The notes under the pieces were generated by a model. It did no database searches, was not told the origin of the DNA, and saw nothing but the letters and a program-made list of their open reading frames with translations. A DNA stretch of 64,000 bases from Paramecium pentaurelia (taxonomy: Eukaryota; Ciliophora; Oligohymenophorea; Peniculida; Parameciidae), in NCBI GenBank assembly GCA_905183005.1, contig CAJJDO010000107.1:66598-130597 (forward strand). Reading direction: 5' to 3'. This document shows, piece after piece, positions 11,843 to 24,266 of this stretch. The position numbers and the translations under genes are program-made. The number at the start of each line of letters is the position of its first letter. The stretch's first letter is position 1.

Positions 11843-14811
11843 AAATGTCAATTTGACAAATATTATTATTTTTTATCTCTATGATCTGCCAAATAGAAGA
11901 TTGCTTTTAGATGATATTTCTACTATGCTATATCATTATTAATGGTTTTGCTTTGATTTCTTCAAGATTCTAAGTTAATATGACTTACAATATAGAATAT
12001 AATAATACTTGAAGATATTCATGTTTACAATTTAAGAAAATCCGAACATTTTTAAATTTTAATGAATATTGAGGTTAAATTAAAATTATTAATAATAATA
12101 AATCAATTATCGATTAGTATATGAACATTGTAATTATAATTTAAGAAATGCCAGAAAAATGAAAAATATGAATGATATAAACAATAATGATACGAGAATG
12201 CATTAAAAAAAACATTAGAGCTTATGAATTATTCTATAAATGTGAATAAGAATTTTTGTTAGAAAACTTTAAATAACAGATAATTTAATTGCTAGATTTG
12301 AGTTAAATTATTTTCTCAATTCTAATTAAGATTGTGCTCAATTAAAAGCCAATTCTAAAATTACAAATATTGAAATGTAAAATTTCTAAAAAAAATCCTA
12401 TATTTTCTTCTTGTTTCAGATTGGTATAAAATGTATTCAGAATGAAATTACTAAGCAAGTGTTAGAAAATTAATAATAGAATAGTTTAGAAGAATTATAA
12501 TTTCAATAAGAATTTATAATATTATAAAAGTATTTCTAAATTTGAAAATTGGATTCTTATATATATGATGTTCTCTTCAAATTTGCCTTATAATTTGATG
12601 ATAATTTTTAAAAGAATTCAACTTAACTGGAGAATTTATGAATTTACTTTAAATATTTGATCGAGATTAAAATTGAAATAAATAGTAATCATAAATAAAT
12701 AATGATAATCGTATTTTTATAATTATAAAAAAACAATTTAGGCAACTTATATACTGAATTTTCAATCCTTAAATGATAACAATAATTTGTAAATCTAAAA
12801 TTTACTTTTATATATTTAAGTTCATTTTAGAAATAATATCTAGGGGTTACAATACTGAAATTTTAATTATCTCCAAATATATAGTTCTCATGTCTTGATG
12901 ATTAGAGATAGAAATAAATTCCAACTTTTTTTTGAATTATTTACTGTGTCCATTATTAATTAGATTAATGGTTCCTAGAAATAGATACAAAAGATGTTTC
13001 CTTAGTAAAAGGCTCGAATCCCAATTTTAGATCCTCATATTTTCAATCTAATATATTATAACTATATTGTAATCGATTACTAAAATGTTAAATTTAGAAT
13101 ATCAATATTAAACTTTCCAAAATTTTATTATGGATTTAATCTGTTTAATGGAAGGCAATAATACTCTTTAAATCAAAGTAAATTATATATCAAATTAGAA
13201 TTTAGATTTAGTTTCGTAAAATTTTAATTTAAATATTAATGACTATATACAAAATCCTCTCGAAACAATTTACTTATTAGCATTTAAATTTGGGTTGGAA
13301 TATGTTGTTAAATAGGATAACAAAAACCAATTAAAAATTGTTTTACCATTTATAAAATATGTTATGATTTGCTTCAAAAATCAATTAAGCATTTTAAATA
13401 AATAAATTTTAAAATATTTATGAACCATCAATGAAATATTATAAATTTAAAAATTATCTACTTATTCAATAACAATAATCTTTAAATTTTGTTTTTAAAT
13501 GGATATAGTTAATATTATTAATTTAAATTTATAAAACTTAATATTGATTAATGAATATATAGAAAATTTTGATTTCAATTAAAAGAAAATATAATATTTT
13601 GTTATGAATTTGTTGAAATATTGAGTGAAATTTTGAAAGCAAAATATTGTCTAATAAATTTTAAAGTAATAATATTGATTATAATATGTTCAAATTAAAG
13701 TAATTATTGTTTATCTTCTAAAAAAGAAAAATTTAGAGAAGGTTTGTAGAAAGAATATTTAGAAAAATTATTCAAAAGATAAAGATCTCATTTCTATAAA
13801 GTAGATCAAAAAAAAATCATCAAATAAGAATTTATTCAATAATTAATTAATCTTTTCAATTTTGAATATAACAGAACCATTAAATGAAACATGATTGGAT
13901 ATAACACCATATGTCAACCAAAAAAAAATTTTAGAAACGAACTGATTTATAAGGATAAATTATATAAATAGACTAATTAATTCAAAAGAATCAACTAACA
14001 TCCTAATCACAAGATATAAAAATTTTAATGAAAGTTTTGAGAACAAATTATAACAGTTAGCTCAAAATTATTAGAAATCAAAAAAAATAATGCAGTTTTT
14101 ACGACAATCATATCAATTGCAATATTAAATCCTTTTAAAAGTGACAAATGTATTTTTAAAAAGTATTGTGTAAAATTTTATAAATTAAATATTCTACATT
14201 AAATATATAAATAATTATATATCTTTAATATTAAATATAATAATTATAAATAATCAAATCATTATTATGATAGATATGTATTTTATCAAAAACTTATGGT
14301 TCAAGATGATTTTAAATTGGTACGGTTTGTTATAAATTAATTAATCTGAAATTAAAACAGATTAATCTAAATCTGATTTGTAAAATTCCCATTTTATTAA
14401 AATAATCAGATTATATAATAATAAATTTTAATAAAATTATTGTTTTTTATTTTATTATTGATTCACACTTAAATACCAATATTAGTGAGTTTCTAATTTT
14501 GATTCAGACGTTAATTAACAACAAAAAATTAATTCTTTATCAGATTCTGAATCTATAAGAATTATTCTAAAAATATATTTTTATTGATCATATTCAAAAT
14601 TAATAAATTTTGTCTGAAAACATATGTTTTAAATTTCTATCGCAATTATTTCTCATATCAAAGATTTTTGATCATTTTTGAACATATTTTAATGATCTGA
14701 GTGTAATCGAGATTAATTTAATAATAATGTATTGAGTTGATAATTTACAACGATGACATCAACGATTAATATATGAATCAATAAAATAAATAATGAAATT
14801 AAAATAATAAA
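11843..14811. other. AT-rich intergenic region, nothing recognised
   Basis: Nearly 3 kb of A/T-dominated sequence without a supportable frame on either strand. A T-arm-like GGCTCGAATCC at about 13011-13021 has no matching tRNA body. Nothing else was recognised. Confidence 0.5.
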
Positions 14812-16161
14812 ATGAGAAATCTGGTATTTTTTGGGTTGATTTTGAATTCAATATTTTGCTTGAATCCTATAGAGGATGAAGTAAAGGAATGGCCATTTTA
14901 TCCAGAGTATAATTTTAAAACTTTCAGCGGATTTGTTGAAATATATGAAGGGAAATAGTATGAATAATGATTAAGAATAGAAAAATCCATTATATATTTA
15001 TGGAAAGCATTGAAAGTCCTGAAAATAAACCACTTATTGTTTGGTATGGTGGTGGACCTGGGTGTTCTTCTATGTTGGGTTTGATTTCTGAAATAGGGCC
15101 ATATGTGAGAGAGAAATTTAGCTAAGAATTTGTATATACTGAAAATCCATATTCCTTACATAAATTAGGAAATATCTTATATTTAGACATTCCTGCTGGG
15201 GTTGGGTATTCTGAGCTTCATGATGAGGATTATGAATGGAGTGATACAAATACAGGAATTGATTCATATGAAGCGATTAAGACTTGGCTAGATGGATTTT
15301 AAGATTACAAAGATAGAGAAATGTGGATTGGAGGAGAATCATATTCAGGTATAATTATTTGATAAATTAGGTATGTATGTACCATGTACAGCTGAAGTAA
15401 TTGTTAAGAAAAATAAGGAAGGATAGAATAGAATAAATCTTAAAGGAATCCTTGTAGGAAATGGTGTTTTAGTAAATGATGACGACTTTTTTGATTTATG
15501 GAACAGAGAATACATGATAAAAAGAAATTTCTACGATATTGTAACATAAAATGTTATGCATAATTCATGTTAAAGATCTCCTTAATCTGCAAGTTGTTAG
15601 AGAGCGTTGGAAACTCAAGCAATTGTAATGAAGGATTTAAATCCTTATGATGTGTATGGATATTGTTATGGAGATTCCTCAATAGAGTAAAAAGGCAGGT
15701 ATAGAAGTATAAGGGACTCTGAAGAAGCCCCTTGTATTGATGTTGGACCCTTAAATAATTTCTTTAATAATCCTGAAGTTAAGAAGAAATTAAGAATCCC
15801 AGAGGAGAGGGTTTGGGAAGCTTGTAGTATGGAAGTGTTTTTTGGATTTCATAGAGATAAAGACAGTCATGTATTGTTGAAATACTTATTTGAAAATGGG
15901 ATAAAAATATTATAATATTCTGGAAATTCAGATGATATTGTAAGTATTGATTACACTCTTGCATCCTTGAAACTTATTGATGGTATTACATTGATATCGA
16001 GAACACCTTTTGCTAATAATGAAACTAAACAATTAGCTGGATGGATTATGGAATATAACTATTTAACTTTGTATATTATCAGAGGTGCAGGTCATTTAGT
16101 TCCCTATGATTAAAGGGCTAATGCATTCCAGATGTTCCAAGAATTTATTAGCAGATAATGA
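14812..16161 (+). CDS. Serine carboxypeptidase (S10 family)
   Basis: A secretory or lysosomal peptidase that removes C-terminal residues. The model has 434 aa with two introns (14958-14980 and 15349-15370, 23 and 22 nt); exon length is a multiple of three. The N-terminus is a signal peptide (MRNLVFFGLILNSIFCLN). The oxyanion region is WYGGGPGCSS near residue 65, and the nucleophile motif is GESYSG, split by intron 2 after its last codon's first base. The catalytic Asp lies in GNSDDIVS and the catalytic His in GAGHLVPYDQ close to the C-terminus. All triad elements are present and the length is typical (about 430-480). It ends with TGA 16159-16161, after glutamine encoded by TAA. Confidence 0.95.
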
Positions 16162-16489
16162 TTAATTTCATTCTAAATATTAATTTATGTTATAACCATT
16201 AATCTATAATATGAACTGATTAATATTTATAAATAATATTAATGATACAATAATAAATTGTAATTATTGCTTTTATTGGTATCTATATGACTATTATTAA
16301 TAAATTTTTTGATAAAAATAATCCTCAATTATCTTATATAAAAAAATGAAATTTGGTTAGACTTAATGTTAATATAAAAAGGAAATTTGAAATTTCAATC
16401 AACATATATTATAATGAAATATAAATATTTAAAATAGTTTATATAAAAAACTATTCTAATTAGATTATTATTAGCAATACTATTAAAAT
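16162..16489. other. Intergenic, 3' to 3' between convergent genes
   Basis: About 330 bp of AT-rich DNA between the carboxypeptidase stop and the stop of the minus-strand repeat gene. Nothing was recognised. Confidence 0.5.
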
Positions 16490-18588
16490 TCATTTTAATC
16501 CTAATATCTATTTTCCCAATTGATATTCACAAGAATGAACAATTATTTAATCTCTTAAAATAAAATTAAAAATGCTTTACTCTGTAAATTTATTATCCAA
16601 TTCAATCCAATTACCATTCTTCAATCCAATTTCATTATATTATCCTCCACCACTATATTTTCAATGATTAATCTTACATTGTTTTATAAAAGTATCCATC
16701 AGTTTCTTTATATTAAGTTCTCCATCTTCCTTATTTTATTCCATCCTTGTATTCTCCAACAAGTATGATCTAATAATATCTATTATATTAATAATGATAT
16801 AGATACCCACTACAGTTTTCATGTATCTCAATCCATTTTCCTTATTTCTATCCATCATTATCATAACATCCTCCACCTCTAAATTAAAACATACAATATA
16901 ATCTTACATTTCTTAAGCATTGTACTGATTATTAGCTTAAGTTATCCACTTACCATATTTTAATCCATTCTTATACTGTCCAATATACACAATTTAACAC
17001 ACACTTTGATATTTATAAACTCCTCAATTACTCCTAGTAATTCTCAAATAGATCAATCCAATATCCATTTTTCATTCCATTTTCATCATATAATCCTCCT
17101 CCACTTAAATTAATCAAAATTATTACATAATCATATCCATGTTTAATTGAACCGTCTACCATTATCCATATCTCTAATTATCTAAGTACTTTCCAACATG
17201 TACAACTTGACAAAAACTTATATAATAAATTTTCCAAATACTAATCAAAATTATCATATAAATCAACCCATAATCCCTATTTCATACCTAAACTATTATA
17301 TTAACCTTCTCCACTATTTGATTAAATACAATTTTACATCATCTTTTTCTCAAAAATAGTTTTCCACTTTGAATTCCTAATCCCCCTCTCATATTCTCCA
17401 ACATAAATAACCTAACAATAACTATAAATGAGATCTATATATATTAACTTATTGTAATTTTCATTCAATTCCATCCATTTTCCTTATTTCTCACCTTATT
17501 CATTATATTGTCCTCCTCCACTACGTTATAGGATTTAATATAATACGTAATACTATTTCTAAATATGATGTCCCACATTCCAACTTTTTTACCATTTATA
17601 TATTCTCCAACCTCTGAGTCACTTTATTTTTATTCAATATACTTACTTTTAATCTAGTTCTATCCACATTCCTTTCTTAATTCCATTTTCATCATAAACA
17701 CCTCCTCCACTGTATTTAATCAAATTAATATTATTACATCAAATTATTATTTTATATAACATTCCATCTTCCAACTTGTTTATCATTTTTATATTATCCA
17801 GCCTCTATACTTTAACCTGATTCCAAATTATAAAATGACATAGTTATCCATTTTCCATTCTTATTACCATTTTCATCGTAATATCCTATTCCATATAACT
17901 TTTATTAACTATGTATATTCCAAATTCCAATTTTTCTTCCATTTAGATATTCTCCTTAATAAATCACTTATAAAGTACTATATTTTATATAGCTAATTTA
18001 CTTATTAAAATTTTCATGTAAATCTATCCATTTACCATTCTTCAATTCATTTTCATTATAAAGACCTCCTCCACTTTTTTAAATAAATAAGCTTACATCT
18101 TTTAAACCATATAAAAAGTACTCCAAATTCCTCTTTTACAACCATTTTAATATTCTCCTTAATAGGTTACTGGACATTTACTATTTATTTTAATAAAGTC
18201 TACTCCCAATAATTTTCAAATAATTCTATCCAAATACCCTATTTCTTCCCTTTATCATCATAATATCCACCTATATTTAATCCTTCTCCTCTCCAATATG
18301 CCCTCCATCTACCTATTCTCTGATTTTCATTTCCATATTATCCTTACCATATTAGATATTTTAATTATTCTAAATTTCTAATTGTACTACTAGAAGTATA
18401 ACTTTATTTTTCTCTAGGTTATATATTGTAAGATAATAAAAATACATTTTTTGAATTTACCCATCCTTAATATATTGAATATATCCATTAATAGAAAAAT
18501 TTAATAAATATTAGCTATCTCTATATTTCCATGGAATTTGGGTTGAATTGATTTATAGGGCTGTTTAAAATTTATTATTAGTTGTCAT
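16490..18588 (-). CDS. MORN-like repeat protein with many tiny introns
   Basis: Minus strand, ATG at 18588, stop TGA at 16490-16492. About eight or nine degenerate units follow the pattern SGGG-x-Y-D-E-N-G-x-K-x-G-x-W-I-x-L-x-E-N, then V-x-Y-x-G-E-Y-x-N-G-x-K-x-G-x-W. This is the Gly/Tyr/Trp spacing of MORN repeats and of their ciliate relatives. A roughly 100-residue N-terminal part lacks repeats. Introns of about 23-32 nt recur at the same place in successive units, immediately before the SGGG codons (around 16640, 16870, 17100, 17300, 17520, 17705 and 18070), and often also after the WIELxEN block. The gene therefore grew by duplication of exon-intron units. MORN proteins commonly tether membranes to cortical or ciliary structures; that role here is inferred. 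Exact intron boundaries near the N-terminus are provisional. Confidence 0.75.
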
Positions 18589-18935
18589 GATCAGATTAAT
18601 TATTAATTAATGATTATTATTTATAGGCAATCTTAGGTGGAAATATAAGAATAATAATACTTAATTTGAGTTAAGTACATTTAATATAACTACAAAATGT
18701 ATAAATCACAATTTTAGAAGCAAGTAAATAGAAATTATTTATAAGAATTGCACTTAAAGATTTTTGGGAATATATATTTACACAAATAATAGTGAATTTA
18801 TCCATTTGATATATGTGATAAGTGATATAAAATTGAGATTGAATAATTATATTTTTAATTTACATAATCCATATTGCACAAACTTTCATTGTTTCAAAAT
18901 CCAATTTTGTATGAATTATATGAAAAAAAATAATA

Positions 18936-20233
18936 ATGAAATTTGTATATACATTCATTCTCTACCTAGCTGTAGTGAAATGTAGTAATTCTTTTACATT
19001 TCAGTTAAATTCAGGAGATTTAAGTAGAACAACATTGGAATTTTCAGCTAATCACCCAGTTTATCAATTGAGTCTTAGATGCGATGTAATTATTAATTTT
19101 TTATTTAAAGAGTTATGCTACTGATTTATGGCTTGCATATAATTACGCTAATTTAACTATCACTCCAGAACAAAGATAACAATATAAATGTTCTGATAAA
19201 AACTTTACGATTACTTTATCAAATGACTTTACAGATGAATATGCTACTATATAAGTATATAATTAAAATACATCTGTGAAAATTCAAAGTTTTGATTTCC
19301 TAACTGATTCATAAACTACTTATAAGACTGCTTTGACAGCTAATAAAGCCACTACTTAAGGACTTTACTACACTAAGAATGATTTCAGTATGTAAGTATC
19401 TTATCCTTCAACTATGTATGTTGAAATTTTAAAATGCCCTACATCAGAATCAAAAATTGAAGTGATGCAATTTAATGAATTTGGTTAATATAGAAACTTA
19501 GATGGAAATTTCAACAATAAATTCTTCTATGATGTATTTAATGCCTCCAATGGAAGCTCCTATTATAGATTATAATAATCACATTATGATAGTCCTGATG
19601 TTTTTATTAAAGTAAATTTTTATTATATAAATTTAGTATCAAAGAGCTTAATAATAATAAATAAAGGATATAAAATCATATATCAACTATTCCTACTTTC
19701 GACCATCTGTGTAAGTAAAAGGGGATAAAATATTTATAACATTTCCAGATTTTAAAGTTAAAAATTACGAACAAGTAGAACTTCGTGTAACTGTTGGTTG
19801 GGATGGTTCAGAAACTAAGGAAATAATTTGTGCATACGGAGATCCTGATATTTGGAGGCAATATAATTCCTATTCAATAAACAAATACAATTTAACATAT
19901 AATATATATGGAAATAATTAGTTGGTTGCTGATTTCCCAAGTTATATATAAGGAAGCTACAATATTAGAACAACTGCTATTGTAAATTTTGGAACAATTA
20001 AATAAACTATTCCAATGCAAACTGTTTAAATTTATAGAAATTTATACGCACCATCTGGATCATTATTAGTTCATATTTTGGCTCCAATAATTATTTCTGT
20101 TTTAGCTTTGTTTGGATTAATTGTAGGAGGTTGTAAATATAGAAAAAAGAAGGCTCTTTACTTATAGGAACAATAATTGGGATAATTGCAATAATAACAT
20201 TAAATACAGAATCCTTATATTGGTATCCAATGA
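18936..20233 (+). CDS. Type I membrane protein, unknown function
   Basis: The model has 415 aa with two 25-nt introns (19086-19110, 19612-19636), in register. An N-terminal signal peptide (MKFVYTFILYLAVVKCSNS) is followed by a roughly 350-residue ectodomain rich in aromatic, Asn and Thr residues, with scattered Cys (for example QYKCSDKNF, ILKCPTSES, IICAYGDPDIW). Near the C-terminus a hydrophobic helix (APIIISVLALFGLIVGG) leads into a basic stop-transfer CKYRKKK and a short Gln-rich cytoplasmic tail. The GDPDIW segment resembles the DPDLY-type signature of beta-sandwich domains in many ciliate surface proteins, but no named domain is certain. The upstream ATG at 18764 belongs to another frame. 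Confidence 0.85.
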
Positions 20234-20312
20234 AGGCATATATGAGAAATTTATATAAAATCTATTTATTTGACTCTAAAATATATATATATATTTCTTA
20301 ATAAAATATAAT

Positions 20313-21085
20313 TCATTTCTTTTATAAAATATTTTCCAACTTCTAAATTTCATTTTTAATTTCTTTGTAAAGTTTATATTCTTTTTCAACAGGAGCAATA
20401 TCTTTATGAAATCTAATTCTTCTGTTGTGAGTAGTTGTAAATTCATTTTAAAAATTATTTAATTTATCTCTCAATTCTGCTCTTGTTTTCTTTAAATCTT
20501 CTATTCTCTTTTAGATTTCTCCTTAAGTATTATTTGTTGATTATTTATATGTTGGAATTTAAATTCCTGGATTTTGAATAACTTTATCAATTTGTTATTT
20601 TAACTTTTTATAGTAAATGTATAAGGGTCTCATTGGTTCTTTTTCATTTCGTAATGGAAATCGATTAAAAATGGATTAAAAATTAGCATCATAAAACTTA
20701 AGTTCATTTTTTACTCTTTTTTTTTCATTTTAAAGTTAATCCATAGACATCATTTCTAAATCTCTCTTTGTTAATTTAGCTAAATCTATATTCAATCTAT
20801 AATATATTTAGCATTATACTTATTTAATGATTCTTATAGTTTTTATGGACCAATGATATTTACCCATTATTCAATTGTTGGAGGATTAGATAACTTTTAT
20901 TATGGTTATTCAAATTTTGGTTAATCAGATTGCATAGATGATATAGATGTTGAAGATGTGTTATTTGAATTCTTTTAGTAATTATCATACACTGGATTGG
21001 GTTTCTTAAAATTATACACGGCTCTTGGATTAAATAGTTTAGCAACTGATTCTGTTAACAATTCATTTAGAATATCAATTTCCAT
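20313..21085 (-). CDS. FAM13-like coiled-coil protein
   Basis: The minus-strand model has 249 aa with one 23-nt intron (20797-20819). The first 85 residues are Ser/Gln/Pro-rich linker. Then comes a stretch like the two conserved blocks of the FAM13 family: a block around residue 150 with FNRFPLRNEKEPMRPLY and YKKLK (compare the R-P-x-x-x-E...RPLY signature), and a C-terminal block with RAELRDKL, NRRIRFHKD and YKLYKEIKNEI. The plant and animal family members have the same two short helical blocks; their biochemical role is unclear. I assign the family from these motifs, not from overall identity. It is convergent with the preceding membrane-protein gene, with only about 80 bp between stops. 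Confidence 0.75.
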
Positions 21086-21260
21086 TATTTTTAATTATTA
21101 TTTTTATATAATAATTAGATAAATCAGATCGAATAATATTATAAATACATTCATAAATAAGTATTTACAATAATATTAACATTCTTTTAAAACATTTATT
21201 TAAATAATTCAAAATTATTCATTATTTTATTTTCTTAACAACCTTTTAGTAATCAATTAT

Positions 21261-21300
21261 AAGATTTATTAATATATAATAAGATTTATTAATATATAAT
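21261..21300. repeat. Two perfect 20-bp tandem copies upstream of B-box gene
   Basis: The 20-mer AAGATTTATTAATATATAAT occurs twice in direct succession, and a shortened third copy (GATATTTATT) follows. It lies about 110-150 bp upstream of the next start codon. It is probably local slippage; a regulatory role is not shown. Confidence 0.8.
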
Positions 21301-21407
21301 GATATTTATTTAGAGAAAGATGAAAATAAAGAGTGAATTGATGAAGATTATGATAATAATATAAATAAAATTATTAATGAAATATTATTAATTTTATTAA
21401 TTATAAA

Positions 21408-22884
21408 ATGAATGTATACTGTTAAATGGCAGGGTATCATCAAGGTATTATATGTAAATAAAGGTGAAGATGAGCCTTTAGAATTATTATGTATGAATCC
21501 AGAATGCATTTCTATGAACAAAGTTTTGAATTGTGTTTCATGTATTGAAGAAAATCATATCGGTCATCAAGTGATTCATTATAAAAAGTTCATTAATTTA
21601 CTACAGAAATAAGGGAATAGTTTATTAAATGAGATTGTAATAAATATTGTATATTAGTATAGGATTTAAGATTCTAAGAATCTACAGTGTAAAATGATTT
21701 AGTGTGTAAATTGAAAAACTTAATCAAACAATTAACAGAATTATCAGATATGGTTAATGATGCTATTTTGAAATAGAAGGATATGTTAGAAAGAAAATTA
21801 TAATATTATGAATGTATGTATGTGAGTTGAGTTTTTATTAGAGTTTTCTTGTGTATTACCTTCTTAAGATATTTTTAATAGAGCTATCAAATAACATGAC
21901 TAAAATTTGATATAAAAACTAATGAGTTAGTTTTTTTAGAAGATTGAATACAATACAAAAAGACAAGAGTTTTTAGTAAGAAATAATTATCTAATGGATG
22001 CTGCAGAAGAAACTGAAGGAGAAAATCTCTTATTTAGAAAACTAAAAGATTTAATAAATGTATTTAAGAGTGATGTAGAAGTGAATTATTAAACCCAAGT
22101 TTCATAATAAAGTAATAGTCACTTATAAAAAAAACTATCTTAAACTAATAATGATTTTAAGCGATCTCATCAACAATTACCAAGTTATAAAAAGATTGCT
22201 AATATAGAAAAATCACCAGGATCTCCAGATGATCGAATTTCGGTTAGTCAATCTTTAAGTCAATTTTATTATAAACCTAGTACATTGAAAAAGCGAATAG
22301 GATAATAAATGTCTTTGGTAGAGGTTTCAAATACTTTTAGTACAACATATTCATTTCATTCAGAATGTTTTGGATAGGGTTTGTAAATAACATCTAAATA
22401 AGTGAAATTGATTTTAGATAGCGATAAAAATATTGCATTAATTAAACCATCAATATATGGAAGTGGATTGGCAAGAGAATAAAGAGTTACATTAATAATA
22501 AAAGTTTGCAGAAATTCAAATTAAAGATATCCTATGGCAGTAGGAATTTGTGATCAATAAAAATTATAGGAAAGCAATTTCATTTTCTAAGGTTCTGCTG
22601 AGCATATGCCAGGATCAAATAATAAGGATCATGGTTGTTATCTACTTAATTCTAATGGATATATTAGATCAATGACAGGATCAGATATGATCAGAAGTTC
22701 ACCTAATTTAAGATTTTATAGTAACTCTACTTTAGAATTAACATTTAAACCATTTCATAAATAATTAATAATTAACAGAGATTAATAAGTTTAGACTACT
22801 ATACCTTTAGAATTTTATAAAGATTAGAAACTATTCTTTTGTGTTAGATTAGCAGATTTACATGATTGTATTGAAATATAATGA
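21408..22884 (+). CDS. B-box-type zinc finger protein with C-terminal beta domain
   Basis: About 470 aa, stop TGA 22882. Residues near the N-terminus (LLCMNPECISMNKVLNCVSC then EENHIGHQVIHY) have the Cys/His order of a B-box-like finger, which in TRIM-type proteins mediates assembly. A coiled segment follows (LKNLIKQLTELSDMVNDAI), then a Ser/Gln-rich linker. A roughly 200-residue C-terminal part (GLAREQRVTLIIKVCR, YPMAVGICD, HGCYLLNSNGYIRS) resembles a SPRY-like sandwich, although the match is weak. A 26-nt intron lies near 21635 and a 28-nt one near 21815. Two starts are possible: ATG 21408 with a 19-nt intron at 21445-21463, or ATG 21412 without it. Both keep the downstream frame. I favour 21408 because the peptide before the finger is short, as is usual. 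Confidence 0.75.
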
Positions 22885-22942
22885 ATAATATTAATATATA
22901 ATAAAGTATTAAATAAGAAATAATGAATAAATTATAAAATTA

Positions 22943-24266
22943 ATGAATTATGTAAAATTTTAGGATGTTGTAGATGATGGAATTGAACCTGATAATCATT
23001 CATCAAAAATAGATTTACAAGAACTTTAATTAATAATTGATTTAACTTAACTAGAAGGATTTAACATATTTCAATCTATATATGCCATACATTTTAAAGG
23101 ATTTAGTAGAATTTAAGATGCTGCAATATATCTATAACATGATGAAACACATAGATATGTTTAATAGAATAATAATTAATGTGGAGTTTGCAATAAATCT
23201 TAGTAGTTTCATGTAATGATTGATGAAAATAGTGAGAAATTAGTTGCAAAAACAAACAGAATAATAGATATAATATAAGAAAATTAATAATGCTGTGTTT
23301 GTTATTTGATATATTTGGATAAAGATTTAGTTCATCTAAATTCAGAAAAACACTTGATTTGCTTAAATTGCTTTTACAATTATTTAAGACAATCAATAGA
23401 TGATAGGAAAATAAATAATATTAGATGTCCTCATTGTGATATTCCAATCAGAGATATTGATGTATTGGAACATTCACAAGAACTTTATACAAAATATATT
23501 AAGTGTCATTAAAACTTAGAAATTGCTATGAATCCTAATAAAGCATGGTGTCCAACTATAAATTGCAATAATGTTATAGAATTCAAATAATAATCAACTA
23601 TTTCAACTTGTGCTTATTGTAAAGTTGAAGTTTGTAAATTATGTAAACAAAGATCACATCCACTACAAACTTGTGAAGAAAACTTATAATAAGTTTTAAA
23701 TGAATGGTAAGAAAATAGAGATACACAATAGTGTCCAAGATGTAAAATAATTGTTGAGAAGATTAATGGTTGTAATCATATGACTTGTTAATTTTGTTAA
23801 CATGAATGGTGTTGGATTTGTGGAAGTGATTATACATCAATTCATTATGCAATTTTCAATCCTTTTGGTTGTCCTGCCTTGATGCCAGGTTGGATTCGAT
23901 AAAAAGATTGGTCTTATGTTAAGTTAATTATATGGAGATTTATTTGCTTTATACTTTTAATTATATTCACTCCTATGTTTGTATTAGTAATTGCTCCTTT
24001 GTTTTGTATAGCCAAACTAAAATAAACAAGTTTTTACAGAGATAAAAACTGTTGGATATAGGCATGCTTGTTGATTCTCGCTTTGTTAATAGGTGTTGCA
24101 CTTATACCCATAGCTGTTGTTGTCTTTGCTGTTGGTATAAATCTTACTAAATTTAGCTTTGGTGCCTTCCATTATAGGAATAATAGTATTTTATTATGAT
24201 GAAAGAAAAAGACTAGAATTTAGACATCAAACTGCCTTATCCAGACATTTCCAATAAAATGCTTGA
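22943..24266 (+). CDS. RBR-type E3 ubiquitin ligase with C-terminal membrane segments
   Basis: The model has 433 aa with one 22-nt intron at 24135-24156; without it a premature TGA at 24197 would follow. RING1 starts at CCVCYLIYLDKD and closes with RCPHC. The IBR contains WCPTINCN and CAYCKVEVCKLCKQ. RING2 has QCPRCKIIVEKINGCNHMTC, whose Cys after NG is the expected catalytic cysteine that receives ubiquitin from E2, and continues FCQHEWCWICG. After it come three hydrophobic helices (FICFILLIIFTPMFVLVIA; ACLLILALLIGVALIPIAVV; SIIGIIVFYY) and a basic tail. This is the layout of membrane-anchored RBR ligases such as RNF19 or RNF144 relatives. It acts at a membrane, the compartment being unknown. 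Only 41 bp separate it from the next gene. Confidence 0.93.

Noticed and set aside
13005..13040. T-arm-like sequence GGCTCGAATCC, possible tRNA
   Set aside because: No acceptor, D or anticodon arms can be paired around it at the right distances.
5301..14811. Unexcised internal eliminated sequences bounded by TA
   Set aside because: TA dinucleotides are everywhere and the end consensus is too weak to call without germline-soma comparison.
15779..15964. Minus-strand frame of 61 codons
   Set aside because: Antisense shadow of the serine carboxypeptidase.
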